A stretch of 64,000 nucleotides of DNA. It comes from Stutzerimonas stutzeri. Its GTDB lineage: Bacteria; Pseudomonadota; Gammaproteobacteria; Pseudomonadales; Pseudomonadaceae. This document shows positions 19,551-29,180 of the stretch, in pieces. Below the pieces are notes generated by a model. That model was not told where the DNA came from. It saw only the letters and a program-made list of their open reading frames with translations, and ran no database searches. The stretch is taken from positions 372,001-436,000 of the forward strand of contig NZ_POUT01000001.1 of the NCBI RefSeq assembly GCF_002890915.1, written 5' to 3'. Within the stretch, counting starts at the first letter, position 1. The number at the start of each line of letters is the position of its first letter. Both the position numbers and the translations under genes were made by a program.

Positions 19551-19632
19551 ACGCTGTTGGGCTTCGCTCAATCCAACCTACGCACCGCACGCGGTAGGTT
19601 GGGTTGAGCCTGCGAAGCCCAACAGCGTTCAG
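19547..19632. repeat. Large inverted repeat between ectC and ectD
   Basis: The left arm begins CTGAACGCTGTTGGGCTTCG and the right arm ends CGAAGCCCAACAGCGTTCAG, its exact reverse complement; inner arms ATCCAACCTACGC / GCGGTAGGTTGGGT continue the pairing. The right half is a copy of the GTAGGTTGGGTTGAGC repeat family at 10742 and 10880. It overlaps the last two codons of ectC. The RNA would form a hairpin of roughly 35 bp without a T-tract, so it may attenuate or process the transcript ahead of ectD. Confidence 0.85.
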
Positions 19633-19702
19633 GCCCGACAAACCGAGGAGAAACCGGCGTCCATCGGACAAGCCGGCAACGGACCGGACGGAGGACACAG
19701 GA

Positions 19703-20620
19703 GTGACGACGCAAGATATCGACCTTTACCCCTCGCGCCAGGACGACCAGCCCAGCTGGCAGGCGCGCATCGACCCAGTGGTCTACCGCAGCGACCTGGA
19801 GAATGCGCCGATCGCGGCAGAGCTGGTCGAACGCTTCGAGCGCGACGGCTACCTGGTCATCCCCAACCTGTTCAGCGCCGAGGAAGTGGCGGTATTCCGT
19901 GCCGAACTCGAGCGCCTGCGCGATGACCCGGCGGTCGCCGGCTCCGGCAAGACCATCCAGGAGCCCGACAGCGGCGCGATCCGCTCGGTGTTCGCCATCC
20001 ATCGCGACAACCCGCTGTTCGCCCGCGTGGCCAGCGACCAGCGCATCGCCGGCATCGCCCGCTACATCCTCGGCGGCGACGTCTACGTGCACCAGTCGCG
20101 GATGAACTTCAAGCCCGGCTTCAGCGGCAAGGAGTTCTACTGGCACTCGGACTTCGAGACCTGGCACGTCGAGGATGGCATGCCGCGCATGCGCTGCCTG
20201 TCCTGCTCGATCCTGTTGACCGACAACCAGCCGTACAACGGCCCGCTGATGCTGATGCCCGGCTCGCACAAGCACTACGTGCGCTGCGTCGGCGCCACCC
20301 CGGAAAACCATTATGAAAAGTCCCTGCGCAAGCAGGAGATCGGCGTACCGGACGAGCACAGCCTCAGCGAGCTGGCCGAGCGCTTCGGCATCGACTGCGC
20401 CACCGGCCCGGCCGGCAGCGTGGTGTTCTTCGACTGCAACACCATGCACGGTTCCAACGGCAACATCACGCCCAGCGCACGGAGCAACCTGTTCTACGTC
20501 TACAACCACGTGGACAATGCCGTGCAGGCGCCCTTCTGCGCGCAGCAGCCGCGCCCGCCGTTCGTGGCCGAGCGCGAACGTTTCGAGCCGCTCGAAATCC
20601 AGCCGCAACAGTATCTCTGA
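19703..20620 (+). CDS. ectD: Ectoine 5-hydroxylase
   Basis: Iron(II)/2-oxoglutarate dioxygenase converting ectoine to 5-hydroxyectoine. The 305-residue protein has the signature FYWHSDFETWHVEDGMPRM, with the H-x-D iron ligands, and the distal iron histidine in NTMHGSNGN. GTG at 19703 is chosen for GGAGG upstream and for agreement with known EctD N termini (LYPSRQ..QPSWQ); an upstream in-frame start at 19604 lies in the repeat and is unlikely. The sequence reads very like P. stutzeri EctD. Confidence 0.95.
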   Translation: MTTQDIDLYPSRQDDQPSWQARIDPVVYRSDLENAPIAAELVERFERDGYLVIPNLFSAEEVAVFRAELERLRDDPAVAGSGKTIQEPDSGAIRSVFAIHRDNPLFARVASDQRIAGIARYILGGDVYVHQSRMNFKPGFSGKEFYWHSDFETWHVEDGMPRMRCLSCSILLTDNQPYNGPLMLMPGSHKHYVRCVGATPENHYEKSLRKQEIGVPDEHSLSELAERFGIDCATGPAGSVVFFDCNTMHGSNGNITPSARSNLFYVYNHVDNAVQAPFCAQQPRPPFVAERERFEPLEIQPQQYL

Positions 20621-20775
20621 AGCGTCCGGGCGCGTCTCACCGACGGGCCCGAACGCCGTATCCGGTCGGAGCGTGTCGGCCCGGAGACGAATTCATTTTC
20701 CAGCTCGTTGATCGAGGTGCGCACCCGCCGCGCCCGGCCGTTCAACGGCCTGCCAGAATCGGACGCAATATAAAG

Positions 20776-22206
20776 ATGCATACCGTAGAAAAGATCGGCG
20801 GCACGTCGATGAGCCGCTTCGAGGAAGTTCTCGACACTATCTTCATCGGCCACCGCGAAGGCCCGGCGCTGTACCAGCGGATCTTCGTCGTCTCGGCCTA
20901 CAGCGGCATGACCAACCTGCTGCTGGAGCACAAGAAGACCGGCGAGCCGGGCGTCTACCAGCGCTTCGCCGATGCGCAGAACGAGGAAGCCTGGCGCGAG
21001 GCGCTGGAGACCGTGCGCCAGCGCATGCTGGCGAAGAACGCCGAGCTGTTCGCCAGTGAATACGAGCTGCACGCCGCCAACCAGTTCATCAACTCGCGCA
21101 TCGACGATGCCAGCGAGTGCATGCACAGCCTGCAGAAGCTCTGCGCCTACGGCCACTTCCAGCTCTCCGAGCACCTGATGAAGGTGCGCGAGATGCTCGC
21201 CTCCCTCGGCGAGGCGCACAGCGCCTTCAACTCGGTGCTGGCGCTCAAGCAGCGCGGCGTCAATGCGCGCCTGGCCGACCTCACCGGCTGGCAGCAGGAG
21301 GCGCCACTGCCGTTCGACGAGATGATCGCCAGCCACTTCGCCGATTTCGATTTCGGCCGCGAACTGGTGGTCGCCACCGGCTACACCCACTGCGCCGAAG
21401 GCCTGATGAACACCTACGACCGCGGCTACAGCGAGATCACCTTCGCCCAGATCGCCGCCGCCACCGGTGCCCGCGAGGCGATCATCCACAAGGAATTCCA
21501 CCTCTCTTCCGCCGACCCGAACCTGGTCGGCGCCGACAAGGTGGTGACCATCGGCCGCACCAACTACGACGTCGCCGACCAGCTGTCGAACCTCGGCATG
21601 GAGGCCATCCACCCCCGCGCGGCCAAGACCCTGCGCCGCGCCGGCGTCGAGCTGCGCATCAAGAACGCCTTCGAGCCGCACCACGCCGGCACCCTGATCA
21701 GCCAGGACTACAAGTCCGAGAAGCCCTGCGTGGAGATCATCGCCGGGCGCAAGGACGTCTTCGGCATCGAGGTGTTCGACCAGGACATGCTCGGCGACAT
21801 CGGCCACGACATGGAGATCAGCAAGCTGCTCAAGCAGCTCAAGCTCTACGTGGTGAACAAGGATTCCGACGCCAACAGCATCACCTGGTACGCCTGCGGC
21901 TCGCGCAAGCTGATCAACCGCGCCGCGCGGCTGATCGAGGAGCAGTACCCGGCCGCCGAGGTCACCGTGCACAACCTGGCCATCGTCTCGGCGATCGGCT
22001 CGGACCTCAAGGTCAAGGGCATCCTGGCCAAGACCGTGGCGGCGCTGGCCGAGGCCGGCATCAGCATCCAGGCGATCCACCAGTCGATCCGCCAGGTGGA
22101 GATGCAGTGCGTGGTCAACGAGGACGACTACGACGCCGCCATCGCCGCGCTGCACCGCGCGCTGATCGAGCCGGAGAACCACGGCGACGTGATCGCCGCG
22201 GCCTGA
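20776..22206 (+). CDS. ask: Ectoine-specific aspartate kinase (Ask_Ect)
   Basis: Phosphorylates aspartate to feed aspartate semialdehyde into ectoine synthesis. The 476-residue protein starts with VEKIGGTSMSRFEEV, the kinase phosphate-binding motif, and ends with two ACT domains (KLYVVNKDSDANS and VSAIGSDLKVKGILAKTVAAL). It belongs to the divergent aspartokinase group found at the end of ect operons, thought to escape normal feedback control by lysine and threonine. It lies 155 bases after ectD with no strong ribosome site. Confidence 0.92.
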   Translation: MHTVEKIGGTSMSRFEEVLDTIFIGHREGPALYQRIFVVSAYSGMTNLLLEHKKTGEPGVYQRFADAQNEEAWREALETVRQRMLAKNAELFASEYELHAANQFINSRIDDASECMHSLQKLCAYGHFQLSEHLMKVREMLASLGEAHSAFNSVLALKQRGVNARLADLTGWQQEAPLPFDEMIASHFADFDFGRELVVATGYTHCAEGLMNTYDRGYSEITFAQIAAATGAREAIIHKEFHLSSADPNLVGADKVVTIGRTNYDVADQLSNLGMEAIHPRAAKTLRRAGVELRIKNAFEPHHAGTLISQDYKSEKPCVEIIAGRKDVFGIEVFDQDMLGDIGHDMEISKLLKQLKLYVVNKDSDANSITWYACGSRKLINRAARLIEEQYPAAEVTVHNLAIVSAIGSDLKVKGILAKTVAALAEAGISIQAIHQSIRQVEMQCVVNEDDYDAAIAALHRALIEPENHGDVIAAA

Positions 22207-22331
22207 CCGTCATCCGTACCACGCCGCCGGGCCCGTCGCCGATGCGCCCGGCGGTGTGCCGTCCAGACCACAGCCCGCGCCAATCGGCGTAGAATCGCCG
22301 CTCTTTTTCGGCAACCCCAGAGTCACCCGCC

Positions 22332-23690
22332 ATGAGTCGCCCCTTCCGCCCCGAGCTGCTGTCGCCCGCCGGCACCCTGAAATCCATGCGCTACGCCTTC
22401 GCCTACGGCGCCGACGCGGTGTATGCCGGGCAGCCGCGCTACAGCCTGCGCGTGCGCAACAACGAGTTCGACCACGCCCACCTCAAGCTCGGCATCGACG
22501 AGGCGCATGCGCTGGGCAAGCAGTTCTACGTGGTGGTCAACATCGCCCCGCACAACGCCAAGCTGAAGACCTTCATCAAGGACCTGGAGCCGGTGGTGGC
22601 GATGGGCCCGGACGCGCTGATCATGTCCGACCCCGGGCTGATCATGCTGGTGCGCCAGCATTTCCCCGAGATGACCATCCACCTCTCGGTGCAGGCCAAC
22701 GCGGTGAACTGGGCGACGGTGAAGTTCTGGCACGCCCAGGGCGTCTCCCGGGTGATCCTCTCGCGCGAGCTGTCGCTGGAGGAGATCGGCGAGATCCGCG
22801 AGCAGGTGCCGGGCATGGAGCTGGAGGTGTTCGTCCACGGCGCGCTGTGCATGGCCTATTCCGGACGCTGCCTGTTGTCGGGCTACATCAACAAGCGCGA
22901 CCCCAACCAGGGCACCTGCACCAACGCCTGCCGCTGGGAATACAAGACCCACGAGGCCAAGGAAGACGAGCTGGGCAACGCCGTGCAGCGCTACCAGCCC
23001 ATCGCCGTGCAGCCCGCCGAGCCGACCCTGGGCGTCGGCGCGCCGACCGACGAGCTGTTCCTGCTCGAAGACATCAGCCGCCCCGGCGAGCTCATGGAGG
23101 TCAGCGAGGACGAGCACGGCACCTACATCATGAACTCCAAGGACCTGCGCGCCGTGCAGCATGTCGAGCGGCTGGTGCAGATGGGCGTGCACTCACTGAA
23201 GATCGAGGGCCGCACCAAGAGCCACTACTACGTGGCGCGCACCGCGCAGGTGTACCGCAAGGCCATCGACGATGCGGTGGCCGGCCGGCCGTTCGACAGG
23301 TCGCTGATGGACACCCTCGAATCCCTCGCCCACCGCGGCTACACCGAGGGCTTCCTGCGCCGCCACGTGCACGACGAGTACCAGAACTACGAGCGCGGCT
23401 TCTCGCTCTCCGAGCGCCAGCAGTTCGTCGGCGAGCTGACCGGCGGGCGGCGCAACGGCCTGGCCGAGGTCAGGGTGAAGAACCGCTTCGCCGTCGGCGA
23501 CAGGCTGGAGCTGATGACCCCGCAGGGCAACCTCAACCTGCGCCTGGAAGCGCTGGAGAACAGCCGCGGCGAAGCCATCGAGGTGGCGCCGGGCGACGGC
23601 CACACCGTCTACCTGGCGGTGCCGGAAGACGTGGACCTGCACTACGCGCTGCTGATGCGCGAACTGGACGGCGGCACGACACGGGGATAG
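22332..23690 (+). CDS. trhP: tRNA 5-hydroxyuridine modification protein TrhP (YegQ), U32 family
   Basis: A 452-residue U32 peptidase-family protein, annotated for years as a protease but shown in E. coli to take part in prephenate-dependent hydroxylation of tRNA uridine 34. ELLSPAGTLKSMRYAFAYGADAVYAG is cut short here as ELLSPAGTL...GADAVYAG, and the U32 signature EVFVHGALCMAYSGRCLLS includes the Fe-S-linked cysteines; more cysteines follow in GTCTNACRWEY. Length fits TrhP rather than the longer RlhA (about 650 residues). It is probably monocistronic. Confidence 0.88.
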   Translation: MSRPFRPELLSPAGTLKSMRYAFAYGADAVYAGQPRYSLRVRNNEFDHAHLKLGIDEAHALGKQFYVVVNIAPHNAKLKTFIKDLEPVVAMGPDALIMSDPGLIMLVRQHFPEMTIHLSVQANAVNWATVKFWHAQGVSRVILSRELSLEEIGEIREQVPGMELEVFVHGALCMAYSGRCLLSGYINKRDPNQGTCTNACRWEYKTHEAKEDELGNAVQRYQPIAVQPAEPTLGVGAPTDELFLLEDISRPGELMEVSEDEHGTYIMNSKDLRAVQHVERLVQMGVHSLKIEGRTKSHYYVARTAQVYRKAIDDAVAGRPFDRSLMDTLESLAHRGYTEGFLRRHVHDEYQNYERGFSLSERQQFVGELTGGRRNGLAEVRVKNRFAVGDRLELMTPQGNLNLRLEALENSRGEAIEVAPGDGHTVYLAVPEDVDLHYALLMRELDGGTTRG

Positions 23691-23896
23691 AAGCGGCTTG
23701 AGCCGCGAACTACCGAATGCGCCTACGGTTTCAGGACTCCGGCAGGCCTGCGGCCTGCATCGCCACGAGGGCGCGCCCACAAGGGTGCGGTGTGCACAGG
23801 CTGCTTTCGTGGGAGGCCCGACCTCGGGGCGATGCTTTCAGGGCCTCGGTGCATGCGGTACGCGAAGCGCACCCTTGTATCTACGGGGCCGTGCGC

Positions 23897-26758
23897 CTAT
23901 CCCAGCAACTCGACGAACTGTTCCACCGGCACCGGCGCGCTGAGCAGGTAGCCCTGGATCTCGTCGCAGCGATTGGCCTTGAGGAAATCCATCTGCGCCT
24001 GGGTTTCCACGCCCTCGGCCACCACCTTGCGCTCCAGGCTGTGCACCATGGCGATGATCGCCCGGGTAATCGCGGCGTCCTCGCTGGAATGCTCCAGCCC
24101 GGAAATGAATGAGCGGTCGATCTTCACGTAATCCACCGGGAAGCGCTTGAGGTAGCTCAGCGACGAATAACCGGTGCCGAAATCGTCGATCGCCAGCTTC
24201 ACCCCCAGCGCGCGCAGCTGCTGGCTGATGCCGATGGCGCTGTCGATATCGTCCAGCAGCTGGCTTTCGGTCAGCTCCAGTTCGAGCATCTGCGGCGGCA
24301 GCCCGCTCTCCTCCAGCACCTGCCGGACCAGGCTGACGAAATTGCCCTGGCGCAACTGCTTGACCGACAGGTTCACCGAGATGCGAATCTCCGCCCGGCC
24401 CTGCTGCTGCCACTGGCGCGCCTGATGGCAGGCCTGGCGCAGGACGAACTCGCCCAGCGGGATGATCAGCCCGGTCTCCTCGGCCAACGGGATGAACTGC
24501 CCGGGGGCGACCAGCCCCAGCTCCGGATGGCGCCAGCGCACCAGCGCCTCGGCCGCCTCCAGGGAGTCGTCGGCCAGGCTCAGGCGCGGCTGGTAGAACA
24601 CCTCCAGCTGGCCGACCTCCAGCGCCTTGCGCAGCTGGTTCTCCAGCTGCAGGTACTCCATGCTCGAGGCCTGCGGACGGTCGGTGAAGAACTGCAGGGT
24701 ATTGCCGCCCAGGTGCTTGGCCTGCTGCATCGCCATGTTGGCCTGGCGCAGCAGCGTCGCCGCGTCGCGGCTGTTGTCCGGCAGCAGGCTGACGCCGATG
24801 GAGGCGCTGATCACCAGCTCCTGCTCGCCGATGACGATCGGCTTGCGGATGCGCGCCAGCAGCCGGCTGCCCACGTGCGCGAGGGTGGCCAGGCTGCCGT
24901 AGCCATCGAGCAGCACCACGAACTCGTCGCCGGACAGCCGGGCGATGGTATCGGCCTCGGCGAGCGTCTGGCTCAGCCGGCGCGACACCTCGCGCAGCAA
25001 CTGGTCGGCCGCCTCGTGGCCGAGGCTTTCGTTGAGGATCTTGAAGCGATCGAGGTCGATGTACAGCACCGCCATGTTGCAGCCGCTGCGACGGCCCCGC
25101 TGGCAGGCCTCATGCAGGCGCTCCTTGAGCAGGCCGCGGTTGGCCAGGCCGGTGAGGTCGTCGTAGTGCGTCAGGTAGCGCAGGCGCTCCTCGGCCTGGC
25201 GCCGCACGGTCATGTCGGAGACGAAGCCCACCACATGGCTGACGCCGCCCTGGGCGTCGCGCACCTCGCGCAACTGGACCCACTGCGGGTAGACCTCGCC
25301 GTTCTTGCGCACCTCCAGCAATTCGCCCTGCCAGCTGCCGTCGCGCTCCAGCGACTGGCGCATCAGCGCGTACTGGCGCTGCGACTCGGCCGAGCTGGCC
25401 AGCCGCGCGACGCTGCGCCCCAGCAGTTCCTCGCGGCAATAGCCGGACAGCGCGCAGCAGGCGTCGTTGATGGCGAGGATGCGGTAGCGCGCATCCATGA
25501 TCACCATGCCTTCGCCGGCGGCCTCGAACACGGTGGCGGCCAGCCGTTGCTGCTCGGCCTGCTGGCGCAGCGCGCTGACGTCGCGGCGGGTGCCGATCAT
25601 GCGCAGCGCACGCCCGGCATCGTCGCGCTGGATCACCCGGCCGCGGTCTTCCAGCCAGATGAAGCCGCCGTCGGGCCGCGAAGCGCGGTATTCGACGACG
25701 TAGAGTTCGGTTTCGCCCTTCAGGTGGGCGACCAGCGTGTCGCGCACCACCGGCAGGTCGTCGGGATGGACATCCGGCAAGGCGGCGCCTTCGTCGTCGA
25801 AACGCCGTGGTTGGCCAATGCCGAACACCACCTCGAGGCGGGAATGATGCACGGTGTTGTGCTGCAGGTCCCAGTCCCACAGGCCGAGGCCGCTGGCTTC
25901 GAGGGCCAGGCTCAGGCGCGCCTCGCTTTCGCCGAGTTCGTCGGCCACCTTGGCCATCTGCGCGGTCCGCTCGGCGACCCGTTGTTCGAGGCTGTCATAG
26001 GCGCTACGCAACTGCTGTTCGGCGTGCCGGCGCTGCTCGATCTCCGATGCCAGGCGGGTGTTGAGCCGCTCGGCGTCGCACCCGGCCTTTTTCAGGCTCT
26101 CGATCAGCCGCGCCTTGTGCAGCCGCTGTTCCAGGCCGTCGCGGACCATCCGGTTGAGCTGCCAGGCGATCAGGCTGAGGGTCAGCAACAGGACGAACGC
26201 CAGGACGCCCCAGCCCCGCAGGATCGGCTCGCCGCTGGCGATCAGCCCGACGCCGGCCGGCAGCAGGCAGGGCGCCACGAAGCTGAAGAAGGCCGGCAGG
26301 CTGACCGCGTACATGATGCTCACCGCCAGCACGATCGAGCCGATGAGCCCGTAGATGAGGACCTGTCGCAGGAAATCGTCCGCCGGCACCAGTTGGACGA
26401 TGGCATAGGCCAGGGCCAGCGCCGAGATGGCGTTGCCGAGCATGAAATAACGCCGCCAGTGGGGCGCGACCCGGCGTTCGGCCGGGGTGCGTTCGAGCAG
26501 CCAGGTCTGCTGCAGCAGCCAGACGGCCGGCACGGCGGCCCACAGCAGCCAGAACAGCAGGTGCAGCAGCGGCTGCCGCTGCCAGAGCAGCACGACGCAG
26601 GCCAGGCCGGTGCACAGCGTCAGCAGCGCCGGTAGCCTGGCGCCCATGAGCAGGAGCTGCAGGCGGTCTGCGTCCAGTTCGAGGGACATGCCCGGCTGCT
26701 CGCCGAGCGTGCCCGAACGGGCCGGAGAAACGGGGGCCGGTTCTGTCATGTGGCTCAT
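23897..26758 (-). CDS. Membrane PAS-PAS-GGDEF-EAL cyclic-di-GMP protein
   Basis: A 953-residue protein with about six N-terminal membrane segments (residues 35-205), a coiled coil (about 210-280), two PAS domains with PAC tails (about 280-540), a diguanylate-cyclase-like domain (about 550-710) and an EAL phosphodiesterase domain (about 720-953). The cyclase signature is SGDEF rather than GGDEF, a variant still seen in active enzymes, and the RxxD inhibitory site is missing. EAL is present in EALVRWRHP, with DDFGTGYSSL and the metal-binding EGVE, so phosphodiesterase activity is likely. No clear ribosome site precedes the ATG at 26758; a start further in is possible. Confidence 0.88.
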   Translation of the reverse strand: MSHMTEPAPVSPARSGTLGEQPGMSLELDADRLQLLLMGARLPALLTLCTGLACVVLLWQRQPLLHLLFWLLWAAVPAVWLLQQTWLLERTPAERRVAPHWRRYFMLGNAISALALAYAIVQLVPADDFLRQVLIYGLIGSIVLAVSIMYAVSLPAFFSFVAPCLLPAGVGLIASGEPILRGWGVLAFVLLLTLSLIAWQLNRMVRDGLEQRLHKARLIESLKKAGCDAERLNTRLASEIEQRRHAEQQLRSAYDSLEQRVAERTAQMAKVADELGESEARLSLALEASGLGLWDWDLQHNTVHHSRLEVVFGIGQPRRFDDEGAALPDVHPDDLPVVRDTLVAHLKGETELYVVEYRASRPDGGFIWLEDRGRVIQRDDAGRALRMIGTRRDVSALRQQAEQQRLAATVFEAAGEGMVIMDARYRILAINDACCALSGYCREELLGRSVARLASSAESQRQYALMRQSLERDGSWQGELLEVRKNGEVYPQWVQLREVRDAQGGVSHVVGFVSDMTVRRQAEERLRYLTHYDDLTGLANRGLLKERLHEACQRGRRSGCNMAVLYIDLDRFKILNESLGHEAADQLLREVSRRLSQTLAEADTIARLSGDEFVVLLDGYGSLATLAHVGSRLLARIRKPIVIGEQELVISASIGVSLLPDNSRDAATLLRQANMAMQQAKHLGGNTLQFFTDRPQASSMEYLQLENQLRKALEVGQLEVFYQPRLSLADDSLEAAEALVRWRHPELGLVAPGQFIPLAEETGLIIPLGEFVLRQACHQARQWQQQGRAEIRISVNLSVKQLRQGNFVSLVRQVLEESGLPPQMLELELTESQLLDDIDSAIGISQQLRALGVKLAIDDFGTGYSSLSYLKRFPVDYVKIDRSFISGLEHSSEDAAITRAIIAMVHSLERKVVAEGVETQAQMDFLKANRCDEIQGYLLSAPVPVEQFVELLG

Positions 26759-26993
26759 CGTTGTTGTCAGGAATGCTGCCGGTCCACGTCGAATCCGGAG
26801 CGCATGCGAGCGGTGAAGCGGCTACCGCGTAGTGGCATGTGGACAGCGTCAGGGGCCAAATGAAAGCCCATTGGCGCGGCGAGAGCAAGCACCGTTCAGT
26901 CGCATGACCCGTCAATGGCTCTACGCCGCCTGTTTGGGATGCCGCCCCGCGCCCGACCTGGACCAGCGGCCGCCGCGCGGGCTCCGCCTGGGC

Positions 26994-28163
26994 TCAGCGA
27001 TTGCGGATCAGGCACTGCGCGCTGAGTTCCTCGATGCGGGTCGCGCCGAGCATGGCCATGTCCCGCTGCAGTTCCGCCGCCAAGAGCTCGATGGCATGGC
27101 TGACGCCCGCCTCGCCGGCATAGGCCGCCGCGTAGTTGAACGGCCGGCCGATGAACACCAGACGCGCGCCCAGCGCCAGCGCCTTGAGCACGTCGGTACC
27201 GCGGCGAAAACCGCTATCGACCATCACCGGCAGTTCGCCGACCGCCGCCACTACCGCCGGCAGCGCGCGCAGCGCCGCGATGGTGCCGTCCAGCTGGCGG
27301 CCGCCGTGGTTGGAGACGATCAGCGCGTCGGCGCCGGCATCGCGGGCCTTGCACGCATCGTCCGGATGCAGGATGCCCTTGACCACCAGCTTGCCCGGCC
27401 AGAGGCGCCGCACCAGCTCGAGGTAGCTCCAGTTCAGGTGGCTACGCCCGGAGAAGTCGCGCTTGACGTTGCGCGAGACCACGGCGACGCCGCGCGTGGC
27501 GTAGTTGTTCTCGAAGTGCGGCATGCCATGCTCGAGCAGGGTGCGCAGGAACGTGCCGAACAGCCAGCGCGGCCGCGCCAACCCGTCGAGGGCCAGGCGC
27601 AGGCTGGGGCGCAGCGGCGAGCAGAAGCCGGCGCGGCTGTTGTTGTCGGAGTTGGGCGGCACCGGGTAGTCGACGGTGATCACCAGCTTGTCGAAGCCGG
27701 CGCTGCGCACCCGCTCGATCAGCGCCTCGATCCCGGCCCGGTCGCCGGGCAGGTAGGCCTGGAACCAGTCGGTGTTGCCGTTCGCCAGCACCTCCTCCAT
27801 GCGGATCAGCGAACTGCCGCTGAGGATCATCGGAATGCCGGCGCGGGCCGCCGCCCGCGCCTGTACCAGGTCGCCGCGGTAGGCCGACAGCGCGCTGATG
27901 CCCATCGGCGCGATGCCGATCGGCAGCGCATAGCGCTGGCCGAACAGCGCGGTCTCCAGCGAGATTTGCGAGACGTCGACCAGCGCCCGCGGTATGAAGG
28001 AGTAATCGTCGAAGGCGCTGTGGTTGGCGCTGAAGGTGCGTCCGTCCTCCGCCGCGTTGGCGATGTAGCCGTAGATCGGCCGCGGCAGGTGGCGTTTCGC
28101 GGCGCGCTCGAGATCGTGCAGGTTGAGAATCGACGCCAAGCGTCGTGATGGCTTACCCGGCAT
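26994..28163 (-). CDS. FMN-dependent alpha-hydroxy acid dehydrogenase (LldD family)
   Basis: A 389-residue enzyme of the L-lactate dehydrogenase/glycolate oxidase family, oxidising a 2-hydroxy acid to a 2-keto acid. The FMN/catalytic motif SNHGGRQLDGT with the active His, PIGIAPMGISAL, and VDSGFRRGTDVLKALALGA are present. It is the last gene of the minus-strand sugar-acid arm, 13 bases after the D-2-hydroxyacid dehydrogenase. Substrate is probably a hydroxy acid released in that pathway, perhaps lactate or glycolate; this is inference. Confidence 0.85.
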   Translation of the reverse strand: MPGKPSRRLASILNLHDLERAAKRHLPRPIYGYIANAAEDGRTFSANHSAFDDYSFIPRALVDVSQISLETALFGQRYALPIGIAPMGISALSAYRGDLVQARAAARAGIPMILSGSSLIRMEEVLANGNTDWFQAYLPGDRAGIEALIERVRSAGFDKLVITVDYPVPPNSDNNSRAGFCSPLRPSLRLALDGLARPRWLFGTFLRTLLEHGMPHFENNYATRGVAVVSRNVKRDFSGRSHLNWSYLELVRRLWPGKLVVKGILHPDDACKARDAGADALIVSNHGGRQLDGTIAALRALPAVVAAVGELPVMVDSGFRRGTDVLKALALGARLVFIGRPFNYAAAYAGEAGVSHAIELLAAELQRDMAMLGATRIEELSAQCLIRNR

Positions 28164-28176
28164 GTCGTGGTGTTCC

Positions 28177-29166
28177 CTACTGATGTGGATGGCGCAGCGC
28201 CCAGGCCTCGGGGTTGACCAGATCGCGCGGGCGCTCGCCGCGCAGGGCCTGGCAGAGGTTGTCGATCGCGCAGCTGGCCATCGCCTCGCGGGTTTCCCAG
28301 GTCGCCGAACCGATGTGCGGCAGGGTCACCACGTTGTCCATGTGCAGCAGCGGCGAGTCGCAAGCGACCGGCTCCTGCTCGAACACGTCGAGCCCGGCGC
28401 CGGCGATCAGGCCCTCCTGCAGGGCGCGGATCAGCCCGGCTTCGTCGACCACCTTGCCGCGGGCGATGTTGACCAGGAAGGCCGAGCGTTTCATCGCCTG
28501 GCACTGCTGGTAGCCGAGCAGGTGCTCGGTCTGTTCGGTCAGCGGCACGGTGAGGCAGACGAAGTCGGATTCGGCCAGCAGCTGCTCGAAGCTGCGCCGC
28601 TCGATGCCCCATTCGGCTTCGAGCGCGGGCTTGGGCGAGGCGTTGCTGTAGAGCACGCGCATGTCGAAGCCCCGCGCGCGGCGGGCGACGGCCTGGCCAA
28701 TGCGCCCCAGCCCGACCAGGCCGAGCGTCTTGCCGTGCACGTCGTGGCCGAACTGCGCTTCGCCGACGTGCTGCGTCCAGCGCCCCTCGCGCACCATGTT
28801 GGCCAGCTCCACCAGCCGCCGGGCGCTGGCCATGATCAGCATGAAGCCGGTGTCGGCGGTGGTCTCGGTGAGCACGTCCGGGGTGTTGGTCAGCAGGATG
28901 CCGCGGCGGCTCAGCTCGGCGACGGGCAGGTTGTCGTAGCCCACCGAGATGGTCGAGACGACTTCCAGCTGCGGCGCCTCGTCGAGCATCGCCGGGCTCA
29001 GCTGCAGCTTGCCGCCGATCAGCCCGTGCGCCCGGCACAGCGCGGCGCCGACCGCCTCGGGCTGGTGCTGCGGTTCTTCGAAGTAGGTGACCTCGAACGC
29101 CTCGCGCAGGCGTTGCAGGTGCGCCGGTTTCAGGCGGCGCAGGGCCACGATGCGTTTCCTGTCCAT
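28177..29166 (-). CDS. D-2-hydroxyacid dehydrogenase (GhrB/gluconate 2-dehydrogenase type)
   Basis: A 329-residue NAD(P)H-dependent reductase. The Rossmann motif GLVGLGRIGQ and the catalytic Arg (NIARGKVVDE), Glu (FEQEP) and His (LPHIGSATWE) are all present. Family members reduce glyoxylate, hydroxypyruvate or 2-ketogluconate. The ATG at 29166 has GGGAGA upstream. The open frame continues far upstream through the dapA-like gene in a shifted frame; that is not a fusion. In this cluster it may act on the 2-keto product of the sugar-acid pathway. Confidence 0.87.
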   Translation of the reverse strand: MDRKRIVALRRLKPAHLQRLREAFEVTYFEEPQHQPEAVGAALCRAHGLIGGKLQLSPAMLDEAPQLEVVSTISVGYDNLPVAELSRRGILLTNTPDVLTETTADTGFMLIMASARRLVELANMVREGRWTQHVGEAQFGHDVHGKTLGLVGLGRIGQAVARRARGFDMRVLYSNASPKPALEAEWGIERRSFEQLLAESDFVCLTVPLTEQTEHLLGYQQCQAMKRSAFLVNIARGKVVDEAGLIRALQEGLIAGAGLDVFEQEPVACDSPLLHMDNVVTLPHIGSATWETREAMASCAIDNLCQALRGERPRDLVNPEAWALRHPHQ

Positions 29167-29180
29167 GCGGTGATCTCCCC

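Noticed and set aside
22225..22255. GCCGGGC...GCCCGGC hairpin after ask as a terminator
   Set aside because: A stem is possible but there is no T-tract, so termination is not supported.
23740..23870. GC-rich repeat-like stretch between trhP and the GGDEF/EAL gene
   Set aside because: It has the flavour of Pseudomonas intergenic repeats, but I could find no second copy in the window and no clear inverted arms, so it is not listed as a repeat.
24425..26635. 736-codon plus-strand frame opposite the GGDEF/EAL gene
   Set aside because: Composition-driven antisense frame rich in Gln, Ala, His and Gly with no start signal; the minus-strand gene has recognisable domains throughout.
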